NCBI GenBank assembly: GCA_024180945.1
Contig: JAKSGN010000006.1
Location: 3,410,001-3,474,000 of the forward strand
Origin: Macrophomina tecta
Lineage: Eukaryota > Ascomycota > Dothideomycetes > Botryosphaeriales > Botryosphaeriaceae
Direction of reading: 5' to 3'
Length of the DNA stretch: 64,000 bases
This document shows, one piece after another, positions 10,516 through 22,114 of the stretch; position 1 is the first letter of the stretch; the number at the start of each line of letters is the position of its first letter. The notes under the pieces are model-generated. The model did not search any database and was not told the DNA's origin. It saw only the letters and a list, made by a program, of their open reading frames with translations. A program made the position numbers and the translations under genes.

Positions 10516-12671
10516 GATGGTGATTTGGACGGGTGCAACTTTTGATCGAGAGAAAGACTGAGGGCTTCGAGCCGTTTTTCCGTGAGTGTTGCAGATACAG
10601 AGAATGACGCGGTGCAACAGCTACCGGAGCTTGCAAACACAAGAAAAAACGAAGGCGGGAGGAAGTGCTGAAGAGCGGGATGATGGAAAAATGCAATGGC
10701 TGAAGGCGAGTCGAAGGTCTTTTATAGAGAATGTAGACGGGTGAAACGGGCCTGTCCTGTGGCTGTTTTCAGGGCGCGGGAAAACAACGCGCTGCCATCC
10801 CCTTCTGGTCATGGCCATGCCACAGCTGTCGATCGGCAGTGCCATAGAGGTCGAGAATGGCGTGTCTGGAAGTACCGAAACGAGAAGGAGTGGCTTGTTT
10901 CTTGGGGGCCCTGGATGGCCTGGTCGTTTGTTGCCGAGGGTGCTACCATCAGGATGGTCCTAACGCGCTTGGCAGTGGTCAGTTACCGGGGCCGGAAGCT
11001 GCGCAGGCGAAGGCTTCAACGGTCACCATTCATCTATCGTGAACTGCAAGGGTGAGGCGGGTTTCCTCTGTTCGTATAGGCGGAGTACGGCTGGGGCGTT
11101 GATGGTGTGTATCCTGGCCAATGGGAACAGGGTACGGGGGTTTCGCAGCTGTTTCACCGGGAGGGCTACGGGCAGCGCTCCGAGCGGCATGGTGAACGGT
11201 GCCTCGGTTCGCGATTTTAGACGGGAAGGCCGCTGTCGGGATTAACACCTTAATGCTTTTAAGGTGCAATCAATCTCATGCGGCTCAGGGGAGCAGCTCC
11301 GCGCCAGGCCTCTCTGTTGGTCGATCCCCCGGTGCCGTGCAGCCTCAGCTATTTCCGGCGTTTGGTCGGTGCACCTCAAAGACGAATGGCGTTCCAATCC
11401 TTCAACACCAAGCCGAGGCTACAAGGCTGAAACGCCTAGCCGTCCCAGAATCGGTCCGCTCAGCAGTCGTCCTGCTCCTGCAAAAGGAATAATCCATCCT
11501 TCTGTTCGTATGACAGCCCATCGCCTTGTCCCTTGTGGCTCGTTTGGAGAATATGAAAAGACCCGCAGTCGGATTGCACGACATCGTCGCCTGCGTTCAG
11601 TTCCTCGGTGTTCAGATTGCACAGCCACAACGCATTGATATACAGGAACAGGCAAGAGAAAACACAGACGGCACAACGGTCCGCATGGGAAACATGACTC
11701 GGGGAAAACACGAGATAGTAGCGGCTGTTGAAGGGCACTAAAGCCACACGATCCCAAAAGAGAAGGCCGAATGGTGATCAGCGGGACAGTTGTAGTGTGC
11801 GCATGACATGACTGCAAGCTTTGTCACCTTCATGAGTGCACGTTAGCCACACTGAGTTGGTGTACACCGGTGCATCAGCCACGTGGGGTCAAACGGCCCC
11901 GCGATCCTGGGAGCAATCTTAATATGAACAGTTGATCCAGAGTCTGGGTCCCCATGTCGGGGACAGCCTTAACCGCTCCAATCCTTGGTGCTGGCCTTTT
12001 GTATTATTTACTATATACAGCTCTCTCATCATTATGCGGATATTGTTGTACTGATAAAGGTCACATCAGACTTCGGGGGTCGGATATTGATACAGTGCAG
12101 ACAGGTTGTTTTCGATGCGGCCATTCCTCCATTCAGGGAAACGACGCAAGTTCACTTCCGAGCTGGGCGCGGCCAGGTAGGGAGTCTCGATACAGTAGCA
12201 TACCACCGGCGTCTTGAGGAGATAGTAGAGGACATTCAAACTAACGGCGGCGGGGGCCTGCCACGGACCTAAACCAGGAGAACAATATCGATCATGATTG
12301 GCAGCTGCCATTTGCCACAAATGCGGGTGGGCTATGGCAAAACAGCTTGGCGGTGACTGACGTCTGCCGGTCATCCTCTACCGGAAAGCACCGTCAGCGA
12401 GAGCACCGCGGTAATGAATCATTGGAGCGGTCTAAGAAGAGGGACAAGACCACAAAATAAGCTTTAAGCATGGCGCAAGTGGGCTCCACCAACAAGGACG
12501 CCGCGTTTCGGCTGGCGACTCGCCTCGAACTCCTCGGCTGTGAACGTGGCAAGTTGAGGCCCATCAGTAGTTGGTGAGAAGCCCTGGGTGTTCACCATAG
12601 TGCCGTCTGTCTAGTGGTCCGACTGCTGCTGTTTCCTCTTGATCCCGAGCGTCCACCATTTTGCGGGCGGT
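10516..12671. other. Intergenic: cutinase promoter side and 3' flank of the Zn2Cys6 gene
   Basis: About 2.1 kb. Apart from the TATA-like box at 10719-10726 and a CACGTG at about 11880, nothing stands out. Short ORFs on both strands have no recognisable domain. Confidence 0.5.
10719..10726 (-). promoter_or_regulatory. Probable TATA box of the cutinase gene
   Basis: TATAAAAG on the minus strand, about 204 bases upstream of the ATG at 10515. The distance suits a fungal core promoter with a 5' leader of some 150 bases. Position and consensus only; no transcription start is visible. Confidence 0.45.
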
Positions 12672-13504
12672 TCACCAGAGAAATTTGGCGTGAAACTCGT
12701 CGGATAGATCAAAGCGATCGTTGCTCGCCCGCCTGGACATTGACTGTGGGCCTTGCATCCGGTGAGTAGCGGCAGCGAGGATTTGGCCGGGTGGCTGAGA
12801 GGAAGTCGGGGGCGGGGCTTCTGGAGTGTTCCCTGACTGCGGATCAGGCGGTCCCGCTCCGTAGGACAAGTGTTGAACGGGCCAGGGTGATTCCATGGCA
12901 TTGGCCGAATCTGGCTGATGAGGGCCTGCATCATCCATGACAGCCTCGGTAAGCTGAGGTTGCATGCTCCTGGACGCGCCTGGCGGTTGCTCAGCGTGAG
13001 ATGAAGTAAGCTGGTGAGGGCGGCGGGCCGAATCACGGCGCAGGCGGTCATTGCACCAGGACAGCACGGCCTGAGGGGAATTGAGTGGAAACGAGGCCCA
13101 ATAATCCAATGCAGCCCTCTTCTCCTGGGTGGTGCGTTTCTGGTTGCTGTCGACTACGTGGCTAGCAGAGTCACTCGGACAGGTCACCGAGTTCATCAGT
13201 TGGTCGCGGGGAATCAGGGGTAGGACTTGGAGAAGGATGTGTTCGACGTCATCCAGTCTCGCCTCGATTGCCTCGAGATAGCCCTTTGCCGGACCGCGCT
13301 GGAGCTGCGGCGGCCAGGTGCACTCATTGCCAGTCTCGCGGCATCGCGCACAGGTGGGCCTGTTCGGGTTAGCCTCCGGACGGAGGGAGGGTGGAGGGTG
13401 GGAGGTAGTCACCATTCGCCTCCACACTTCTGCTTCTTGCTCCGGCACGAGTCGCAGGCGGCGCTGCTCCGGGTCTGGCGGGGTTGACGCGTCGGCTGGG
13501 CCAT
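12672..13504 (-). CDS. Small Zn2Cys6 (fungal zinc-cluster) DNA-binding protein
   Basis: Two exons (complement): 13504-13413 and 13359-12672, 259 residues. The 53-nt intron (GTGACT...CTAAC...CAG) interrupts the zinc cluster itself: exon 1 ends in ACDSCRSKKQKCGGE and exon 2 resumes PTCARCRETGNECTW. The six ligands are C17, C20, C27, C34, C37 and C44. A short helical stretch follows (YLEAIEARLDDVEHILLQVLP, about residues 57-77), the usual place for linker and dimerisation. The remaining 180 residues are Pro/Ser/Gln-rich and look disordered; no fungal transcription-factor middle-homology domain is seen. It is shorter than most of the family, so a missed 3' exon is possible. It is divergent from the Nramp gene, with ATGs 880 bases apart, which makes metal regulation conceivable but unproven. 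Confidence 0.85.
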
Positions 13505-14384
13505 TGGGGCGGCTCTCTGGCTTCGCTCAGCGCGCCGGCATGTCTGGCGTGAGCAGTGTAGCGGAGCTGGCCAGGGTTGCTGTCCCAGGCGCGTTTGTGG
13601 CTGGGCAGCGGCACGGAGCTGAGATGACTAATATCACGTGGTACGCATTGGGCGTAGCGTCGAGGGCCCAGAAGCGCGTCATCTCGAAGTGTTCTGGGCC
13701 TTTCTTGGCCTGCTGATCCGATGGATTTTTCGGCGCCGACTCCACGCGTCGATTGAGCGCAGTGACGAGGCTGAGCAGCCGATAGGGCTAGCGGCCACTC
13801 TGCGCGTGGCTGGGCTCCGGCATGCGAGAGGCTGCAGGCGGCGCAGCGAGCGAGAGGGCGTGGCGGGCGAGCTTCTTCACGATTGAGGTGTGGAGGACTC
13901 GGGCTTCGACTCGGCAGCGGGCCGCGGGTGGTGGGGATCTCCCTTTGTTCCTGCGCAGCCCACGCACCCACGCCCCCATGCTGCGCCCGAGAGCCGCATC
14001 TCACCTCTACACCATGATGGCGCGCTCGGCACGTGTGCCCGAGCCCTTCGCCCCCGCCGGCTGGGCCATGACCTCACGCAATGCCGGGTGCCGCGACATC
14101 GACTGCCGTGAGATCCGTGGAGCGTGCTGCGCGCTGACAAGGCCCGGCCGTGGGTCGCGAGAAACCGGAAGCAGGCAGTGTCATCGATTCGCCCGGCTTC
14201 CTCCAGCCCGCCCAGTTCACCCTCGCTCCCCGCAACCAGCCGCAACGACGCCCAGCCCACCCCCAGGTGCCGCGCCCAGGCTTATACGTACGCCCTGCTC
14301 GACACACGCACGTCTGCCTGCGCATGCCATCGCCCGCTTGAGCACGCGACATCCCCGCCGTGTCCGAGGTGACACCACTCAGCC
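13505..14384. promoter_or_regulatory. Shared upstream region of the zinc-cluster gene and the Nramp gene
   Basis: 880 bases between divergent start codons. CACGTG E-box hexamers occur at about 13635 and 14031. ORFs on both strands here are Arg/Pro/Ala-rich with no motif and are taken as noncoding. No TATA consensus is obvious. Confidence 0.4.
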
Positions 14385-16477
14385 ATGAACTGCCCCTCCA
14401 GAGCCGACCCGGAGATTCCCCCGGGCTGGAACCAGAATCCGCCAGCCTTGGCCGCCGACGCGACCACATGCAACGACCTCAATCACATTGCGAATGAGCG
14501 CCAGAAACGCAAATCTTGCTCCCGCGGCACGGATGGCGGCGCCCTCGAACGACTCGAGCAACCCCCCGACATCGACCGCCCCATCACGCAGCGGCGGGGT
14601 GTTGGTGAAGCTGAGGGCTCCACCAAATCAGACTTGAGAGTCGACATCGCCGAGTCGCCCCGTCACCCTGCCGCCAAGCCTGCACCTTCCTCTGGTGCGC
14701 TCGAGCCTGCGTTCAACCGAGGATACACTGGACATGGGCGTGGTGGAAGTGGACAGCCCCCCCACCGTGCTTCGAAGCTGCCTGAATGTTTCGCCAAGAT
14801 CAAGCATGTGCTCGCCGAGTACGCCAAATTCATTGGTCCGGGCTTCATGGTGGCCGTCGCGTACATCGATCCCGGTAGGCTTGACATTCATCTCCCAACT
14901 TCATGCCAAGCGCCTAACACTTTCACAGGCAATTATGCCACCGATGTCGCTGCCGGGGCTTCCTACCGCTTCAAACTTCTTTTCATCATTCTCATGTCCA
15001 ACATCTTCGCCATCTTCCTGCAGTCTCTGTGCGTAAAGCTGGGGACAGTGACAGGAATGAATCTGGCCGAGAATTGCCGTGCCCATCTGCCCAGCTGGCT
15101 GAACATTGTCCTGTACATTTTTGCAGAATCTGCCATCATTGCTACTGACATTGCTGAGGTAGGTGCTTCAATTCCAACAGCGCGTGTTTCTCGGCACTGG
15201 TGCTGCAGTCCAAGATTTCGCCCGCAAATGTCCACTCATCTGCCAGTGTCAGCTAATGCTTTCCTTAGGTCATTGGTACGGCCATCTCGTTGAACGTCCT
15301 CCTAAAAGTGCCTCTGGTCGCTGGATGTGCCATCAGCATCGTCGACGTCCTCATCATTCTGATTTTCTACAAACCCTCGGGCTCCATGCGAGCTTTGCGC
15401 GCTTTCGAGTATTTTGTGATGTTCCTCGTCCTGGGTGTGGTTGTTTGCTTCTGCTTCCAGCTCAGCCTGATCAAGAACACTTCGGTCGGTGAGGTTTTCA
15501 AAGGATACCTGCCAAGCAAGGCAATTGTCGAGTCTAAAGGGTCGGTCCTCACATAAGATGCTTCAGTAGGCCTCCAGCTGACGTTCCTTAGTCTCTACCA
15601 AGCTTGTGGTATTCTTGGCGCTACCGTCATGCCTCACTCCCTGTATCTTGGCTCAGGCATCATCCAGCCGCGCCTTCGCGAATTCGATGAAGCGCTCTCA
15701 GCCTCGCAGCAACACCCCGCCGCTGCAGAACAAAGTAATTATGATTCCGACACGGAATCTGTCACGTCTCTCTCAAAGTATCGCCCTTCCATTCAGGCAA
15801 TAAGAGCGTGCTACACTTACTCCGTCGTCGAGACGGCTGTCTCTCTGTTTACATTTGCCTTGTTTGTCAATTCCGCAATCCTCATAGTTGCCGGCGCTTC
15901 TCTCTACAATACCCCTGGCGCAGACTCTGCTGATCTCTTTGGCATCCACGATTTACTTTCCTCGACGCTTGCACCTGTTGCTGGCACCATCTTCGCCTTG
16001 GCACTGCTTCTTTCTGGCACCAGCGCTGGTATTGTCTGCACCATAGCCGGCCAAATGGTAAGCGAAGGCCAGATCAACTGGACCTGTAAGCCGTGGAAGC
16101 GCCGTCTCTTCACCCGCAGCATCAGCATTACGCCTTCAATCATCATTGCTGGCGCTGTCGGCCGCGAGGGACTTTCCGACGCTCTGGAAGGATCACAAGT
16201 CGCCCTCAGCGTCATCCTCCCATTCGTCAGCGCTCCGCTCATATATTTCACTTGCCGCAACAAATTCATGACTGTTTCGGCGGTCAACCGTGGCGTCTCT
16301 CCGCGACGGGGCACCGTTGCTGAATCCGATCGCGCCGAGCAGGGATCTGCAGATTCGGTGGAGGATGTGAAGATGCGCAACAACTGGGTTACCTCGACTG
16401 TCGCGTTTATCATCTGGATCATCATCGTCGTCATGAACGTGGCATTACTGGTACTCGTCGGCATGGATAAGGCATAG
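14385..16477 (+). CDS. Nramp (SMF-type) divalent metal transporter
   Basis: Four exons: 14385-14874, 14929-15158, 15269-15540, 15592-16477; 625 residues. Introns are 54, 110 and 51 nt; the third starts with the weaker GTCGGT but restores the frame (SKG|LYQACGILG). Nramp proteins are proton-coupled importers of Mn2+, Fe2+ and related ions. The first-helix metal motif D162-P163-G164-N165 is assembled across intron 1, and the sixth-helix motif is M344-P345-H346 in GATVMPHSLYLGS; both are the conserved metal-binding sites. Many hydrophobic helices follow. The cytosolic N-terminus is unusually long (about 135 residues before AKIKHVLAEYAKFIGPGF) and rich in charged and polar residues; the loop after MPH carries a Ser/Asp-rich insert (SNYDSDTESVTSLSKY) that could be phosphorylated. 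Plasma membrane versus vacuole/endosome (SMF1, SMF2 or SMF3 role) cannot be decided. Confidence 0.93.
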
Positions 16478-18575
16478 ATTCGTCAAAGCTCATGGAAACC
16501 AAGTCACTTGCATTTGGTTGCGTCATCCATGTAGCTGGGGTTACTGGCGGTTTCCATGCCTGCTAATGTATGGCCTGGACTCGCTGGCTCAGCTCTTTAC
16601 CTGAGGATTTCGTCCGCCGGTTTTACTTTCTGTCTGTAACTTGTTTTCTCTTCAAAAGAACAAGCAAGACCAAGAGGAATAAGCTTACTATATAGATAGA
16701 GCTCACAAAAAGAAAGTATCAACTGCTCCATGACTAAGATATCACCTTCACATCAAATTGCCCGAGCGCATTCCATGTAGCTGCAGATTTCCCCTGCTGC
16801 AGCAATAATGTTCCATGAGCCTTTTTGCTTATGTCGGGGCTGGGTCGACACCATTCTGTGAGATGATCTCACAGTTGAGAAAATAGGTGAATATGCTCAA
16901 GCCACCGCGTATCAAGGCTGCATTCGCATATTCCGCACAACGCAGCATGAGCTAGCTCATGTGGTAGAAGGCCTGATATATTTTTTGAAGAAGGCAATGC
17001 GCTTCACATGAATGCTTCGCCCTTTTCTGATCCGTATTGGCCGTCCCTCGGATCGAATCGTACCTCTCGATAAGCATATCGAAGCCGTGAATCCCGATCG
17101 ACAAGGGGAAAAAAAAAAAAAAAAGGCACCTCCTACACGTCACCTCATACCCACCACGAACAGGAAAGAGCGATCCATCAAGTGGCGAAAAACTCCTCCG
17201 CCGGGAGATCACAGAATGGTGCTGAACTGCGACATCCACCTTCTTCATTTCTTCATTAACTTTTTGTTCATCTCTCTTCATCCACGGGCATCAATCCTCC
17301 CCGTAGTGAGGCTGTGTATCAACCTGCACGTACTTCCTATCTGCCCCACCATACACCTCCGGCCCAGACATGTATGAATCGAAACTGCCACACCAAGTTA
17401 TGCAAGGTACTATCACCATAATAACAGAATACTTGCTGCTGATACTCGGAGGGTCATTTTTCACTTTCTATCCTCGCAGCTCCATCACAGATTTTGCCGT
17501 ATTGAGTTGCAAATGTATTAAGCCGAGTGCCATGTACCTGCATGTCTGCTGCAGGTATGTAAGACATCATCAGGCCCGCCCATTGCATCCTCATCGCCCC
17601 GCCCCGCCCTGCCCCCGGGTGGAGAGTTCCGTCTCGGGCCGACTGCGTTCTTTTGGGAGCAATTTGACATGCGCGCCGTGGTGTCGTGGTTGTATCAAAA
17701 GCTGATGCTGCATGTGCGTGCGGACGGCAAGTTCCACACGCAGAGAGGGAAAGAGGGAGGGAGGGAGGGAGGGAGGGGGTAGCCTGCATACATGCTGCTG
17801 TTCCTCGGCTGGGGCGGTCCTGAGTCCTGCTCTGGATCTCTTGTGCTTGTGCCCGGACGAGGATGCACAGCACATGCACACATACTCACGCCGGCCAAGG
17901 CCCTTGCTTCTTCATCTCCACCGACCGCTATTTTGTCGAACATGCTGAGTGCACGCACCGGCAAAAGCCAACACCCCGACCGGGCGGGTCGCAGAATTCT
18001 CCTTCGTCGCGCCGCTGTCGTGGGAAAACGCTTTCACATACATCCAGAACAGCGAAAGAGCCATTGAACTATGGGCGTGGTGAGACAGGCGGGCTGGGGA
18101 CGTTTCATTTCAGAAATGGATGGAACTTCGATTGCAGCATGGTGAATCGGCGGCGGCGCGGGTGTGGCGTTCGATGGCGGGCAGACCGCTGAACAGTAGT
18201 GCCGAGGGAACTTTCTGGAGGTTTGAGATTAGCACGTGTGGCTGAGACGATGTATTGTCGTCCCAGGCCGCGGTACTTTGGTGCTGGGTGAAGGGATGGT
18301 TGTGCGGTGGTATATTGAAGGACTGCTACGAGGGATAGGGATATATTGGGGCAGGGTTTCCCGGAAGATAATTACTTTATGCCTGGGTGGCTCGGAAATT
18401 CTTGTCGTTGGAGGTAGACGTTGGTGCGATTGACCGGACGCGGGCATAGGAGATAAAGGCGAAGGAAGGAAGCCAGGTGGAACTTTCAAACTACCGCTTT
18501 CCAAACGACTCATGACACATTTTCATTTTCCAGGTAGCTAAGTCGTAGCTTGATATCCTCCTCCTAACCAAGTCA
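16478..18575. other. Intergenic between two convergent genes
   Basis: About 2.1 kb holding the 3' flanks of the Nramp gene (+) and the phosphatase (-). It contains an A-run at about 17107-17124 and a (GGGA)n-type purine tract at about 17754-17778. No gene recognised. Confidence 0.5.
17754..17778 (+). repeat. Simple repeat, GGGA-type purine tract
   Basis: Five or more tandem AGGG units ending in a run of G. Noncoding position between genes. Read directly from the sequence. Confidence 0.8.
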
Positions 18576-20257
18576 TCACTGCTCACGAATCGTACCATCA
18601 TAATCAACCCCTCCCGTCGGGTCCTCCAACGTGTAGTTACCAAAGCACGCATAGTTGTAGTTGCTCAACTCATACGAGTCCTCCTGGCTCTCGATGAACT
18701 TATCTAGCGCACACAAGCCGTCCGTCCGGCCCTTGCACGCCCCGCCCCTGATGCTATCGAGCGGCACGATACCGTCATTCACGCGCATGCGGACGAACTT
18801 GTGCGTCGCCTTCGCCGCATCGTAGCCGTACTGCTCCGGGTAGTAAAAAGTGCGGTGGTCGCTCACAGGCGCCGGGTCGGCAGCCGTGCAACCAATGACC
18901 TCAGTGATGAGGCGAGCGCCGAACGGCGTCAGGCGGGCGAGGTTGAAACGGCGGTCTGGGTTGGGCGGGAAGTCGGTCAGGCTGGGAGCGTCACGGAAGT
19001 AGTCGACGCTCATTGCGGTTAGGACGGAGATGATGATGTCATCGTGGGAGAAGTCGGCGTAGAAGGGGCGGCCGAGCGGGAAGTCGGAGGGGTTGTCGGT
19101 GATGGTAGAGTTGACGGAGGAGTTGGAGGAGGTGATGTACTGGTTCTGGATGCGGGCGAGCAGCTCCTGCACGTAGCCGATGCCTTGAGCGCGGCCGGTC
19201 GGGTTGCCCCAAGCGTAGTCGTAGTAGTAGGCAATGTCGAGCGTGTTCTCGAAGCCGGCCCACTCGTCGGCGGTGAAGAGGCCGCAGAAGTCGGATTGTC
19301 CAATATATTGCATCTCGTAGGCACAGATGCTCTGCATGGCGTAAGTGTCGTTGACGGTAAAAGTGAAGCCCTGAGGAGCGTATCTCTGCAGGCGCTTGGT
19401 GGCGTCCTGAAGGTAGACAGGCAGGTACTTGAAGACGTCCAGGTCACCGATGTTGCCGATGCCATCCTCGAAATCGTTGAAGCAGCTGTCGTAGGAAGCC
19501 AGGGTGTTGTTTTCGGTGCCTCCCTCAGGAATGATCAAGACGTCAAACTCCTCGGTCCAATTGCCTAGCGTTGGGGTTGACTGGTCGGGCTCCTCCCTGA
19601 AGCTCGGACCAAAGAAGCCAATTGCCCAGTTCAGCATGCTGTTGTACATACGTGCCTGGGTGGTTGTGCGCAGGAGCGGCTTCTCCCTCGCCGTGCCATT
19701 AGGGTAAGATGGATCGTAGGCCAATTGGCCGACTTCAGCGTCATACAGCGTACGACCATACTTGTTCCAGAACGAGACACCAGCCCTCACCTCCTCGACG
19801 GCGCCCTGGCCGGTCAGAAGGCCGGTGGATGGCATCAAGTAGCGGTAATGGTTCAGGAATTCCAACGCCTCGGAAAATGAACCGGTGGAGTTGGCGGCAG
19901 CCGACCAGTTGCCCAACTTGTAAACGAAAGCCAGGTTGTTATCTCCGTCATCGATCCAATGAATGGGGAAACGGTGGGCATGGCGCTGCATTGTGTGCAC
20001 TGATCAAATCAGCAAAGTCGTACAGGGCAATCGTCTTCATGGTTACCTTGCTCAACCTGGCAGCCATCTGGCAGGCCCACATCCTCCACGCCGAAGACGT
20101 CAGCAGCATTGTCGGCGTAGGGGGAGACCTGGCCCCAATGCTTCGAGATCTCATTGATATCCTTCAGCAGAGCCGGGTGAGAATAGTTGACAATGGCGTG
20201 CACGCCTCCTGTCCAGGCAAGAGCCTGCAGGGCAGCAAGCGACAAGCGAGTGGACAT
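18576..20257 (-). CDS. Secreted histidine acid phosphatase/phytase-family protein
   Basis: Two exons (complement): 20257-20047 and 19999-18576, 544 residues; one 47-nt intron (GTAACC...CAG) directly before the active site. Residues 1-21 are a signal peptide ending TGGVHA. The histidine-phosphatase motif is R76-H77-A78-H79-R80-F81-P82, where H77 would be the phospho-acceptor; the usual motif is RHGxRxP, so the Gly is Ala here. The partner HD motif is H389-D390 in FSHDDII. Asn-glycosylation sequons are frequent (NWS, NGT, NDT, NSS, NYT), as expected for a secreted glycoprotein. Members hydrolyse phosphomonoesters such as phytate; substrate is not predictable. It may help phosphate scavenging (inference). 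It diverges from the GH76 gene over 1.86 kb. Confidence 0.92.
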
Positions 20258-22114
20258 GGTTAACGAGCAGGAGTCGTTGCAGGCAGATTGACAAGGCGCT
20301 GCAATTGAGCGGCGAAGGGACTGCGAAGAACAGACAGAGAGCGGCCCCGAGGACAAGCAGACGGACAGCAGGCAATTTGCTGGCGGCAAGAGAGGAAAGG
20401 CGAAAGCAGCTGCGATCGGCCGCTCCTAGAGGTCGGTTCATATAGGAGGTCGACGGAGGGCGGGATAGACAGGCATCCCACGTCCCTGCGTCATTCCGGC
20501 GAGACTAACTTGAGCCAGTGGAGTCGGATTGGCGCGGGCGGGGCCGTGTGGGAGCTGTAGCGAGTTTGTTTGGCTTGTCCCTGGCTTCTAGATCTGCCCT
20601 ACAAGCCTATCCATCCTCCGCCGGGCTAGCATCCCGCTCGGCCTGCATAATCGTCATCGAAAGCGCGGGGAAACAAATGCCCTGCGACATCCAAGGCACC
20701 GCAGGAGACGCACACAGAGTGTTGGAAAGATACCTGCTTGTGCGGCACAGCTTGGATAGAGCGGCAAAAAATATCCGTCTTGGAGGCGATACACGAGTCG
20801 TGAAGATGACAAAGGCGGCCTGAGCTGCGATAAGATAGGCTAGAGCAATAAAGTCCGACAGCCCATCGGCGGCCTTGAGCAGCTGCGGCACATGAAGCTG
20901 CAAATTTTGCAATGGCCACCTGCGAGTTGCCTGCTCGCAGAAAGCGTGCCGCGGAACAGTTATGGTGTTGAGTGCCGATGAGGCGGTGTCCGAGGGCCCA
21001 CTGCCCGGCGGCCGTCAGCAGCAGCGACGGGCACCGTGCAGAGTCAGGCTTCGGGGCTCATCCGTCTCTCGCGAATCCTCCACGCTAAAATGCCTCTTGG
21101 CTTGCCGATTGCGGGCCGGCATTTTTCGTACTCGTCATCGCATCACACCAGCGCTCGCAATGCCCGGCAACCTGTGCATTTCAGCCTGAGCCATACTTGA
21201 CTGCACGTCCAGCCGGTCGTGGTATCAAGCCGCTGCCAGTCCACGGATCCAGTCTCGTTCAGGCGTGGAGAAGGCGAGTCTCCGGCGCGCCAGAGTCGAA
21301 AGGCGCTGGCACTGTGGGCGGCGGGCTGGCGGACCGTCAACTTATACGGAAAACCGCGAAAGGAACGGGTAATGAGTGGACTGCCACGCATGCGCGTTGC
21401 CGGGGACCGCCGCGTGGCCAGGCAAATTTGGAGGAGACAGGGCGGAATACGAGGTGGCAGGAGGAGAGGGCGAGGTGGCACGAGGAGAGGGCGAACCCAC
21501 AGCCGCGATGACGCCAGCAGGCATAGGGCCGAGGAGCCGGACGGCCACCGACCCGCTCGGCGGGCCAGGTCATGGCAGGACAGACGGCTGAACAGGCGTG
21601 GGAGAGGATGCTTGGCGTGGTGTTGAGGGACGAGATTGCGATTTGCGGCTGAGCGGGCGCCGGAGCTTTTCAGGGAGCCGTGCCCGTGCCGCGCATGCCC
21701 AAGAGCAACTCAAGAAATGCTTGTCCCTCTCCGGCCGCCCTCAAGCAACGCCAACCTAACGGTGCGTTCGCTCCAAGCGATCTTGTCTTCCAGACCCTCC
21801 CTCTCCACACTGCAGCCTCCCATCCTCGCCGATCATGTCGCGCAACCTCCGCCGCCGCCGCCACCACCGCTCCGCTTGCCGTCGCAAACCACCGGCCTCC
21901 TATCCTGCTCAGCCTTGACCCACTATGGCCCGCGCGCCGACGAATTTCGTTACGCGTCAATTTCGGAGCCCATGTACATTCGAGCCAGCGCCTAGCCACC
22001 GCCCATCCTCCCTGACGCGAGCCCCGGGGCTCGGGGCTGTGCTGTCTCGTCTTTCTTTCATCATCCCGCGCCGCGCTCTTCCCCAGCATTCTCCTCCATG
22101 TCACTCGTTCCGCC
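20258..22114. promoter_or_regulatory. Divergent upstream region, phosphatase and GH76 genes
   Basis: 1.86 kb between divergent start codons. A possible TATA element for the phosphatase lies at 20438-20444. The side next to the GH76 gene is C/T-rich, typical of fungal core promoters. The ORFs present are short or overlapping and carry no domain. Confidence 0.4.
20438..20444 (-). promoter_or_regulatory. Possible TATA box of the phosphatase gene
   Basis: TATATGA on the minus strand, about 180 bases upstream of the ATG at 20257. Weak consensus; position is reasonable. Confidence 0.3.

Noticed and set aside
19044..19568. 174-residue plus-strand Val/Gly-rich ORF
   Set aside because: Antisense shadow of the phosphatase gene.
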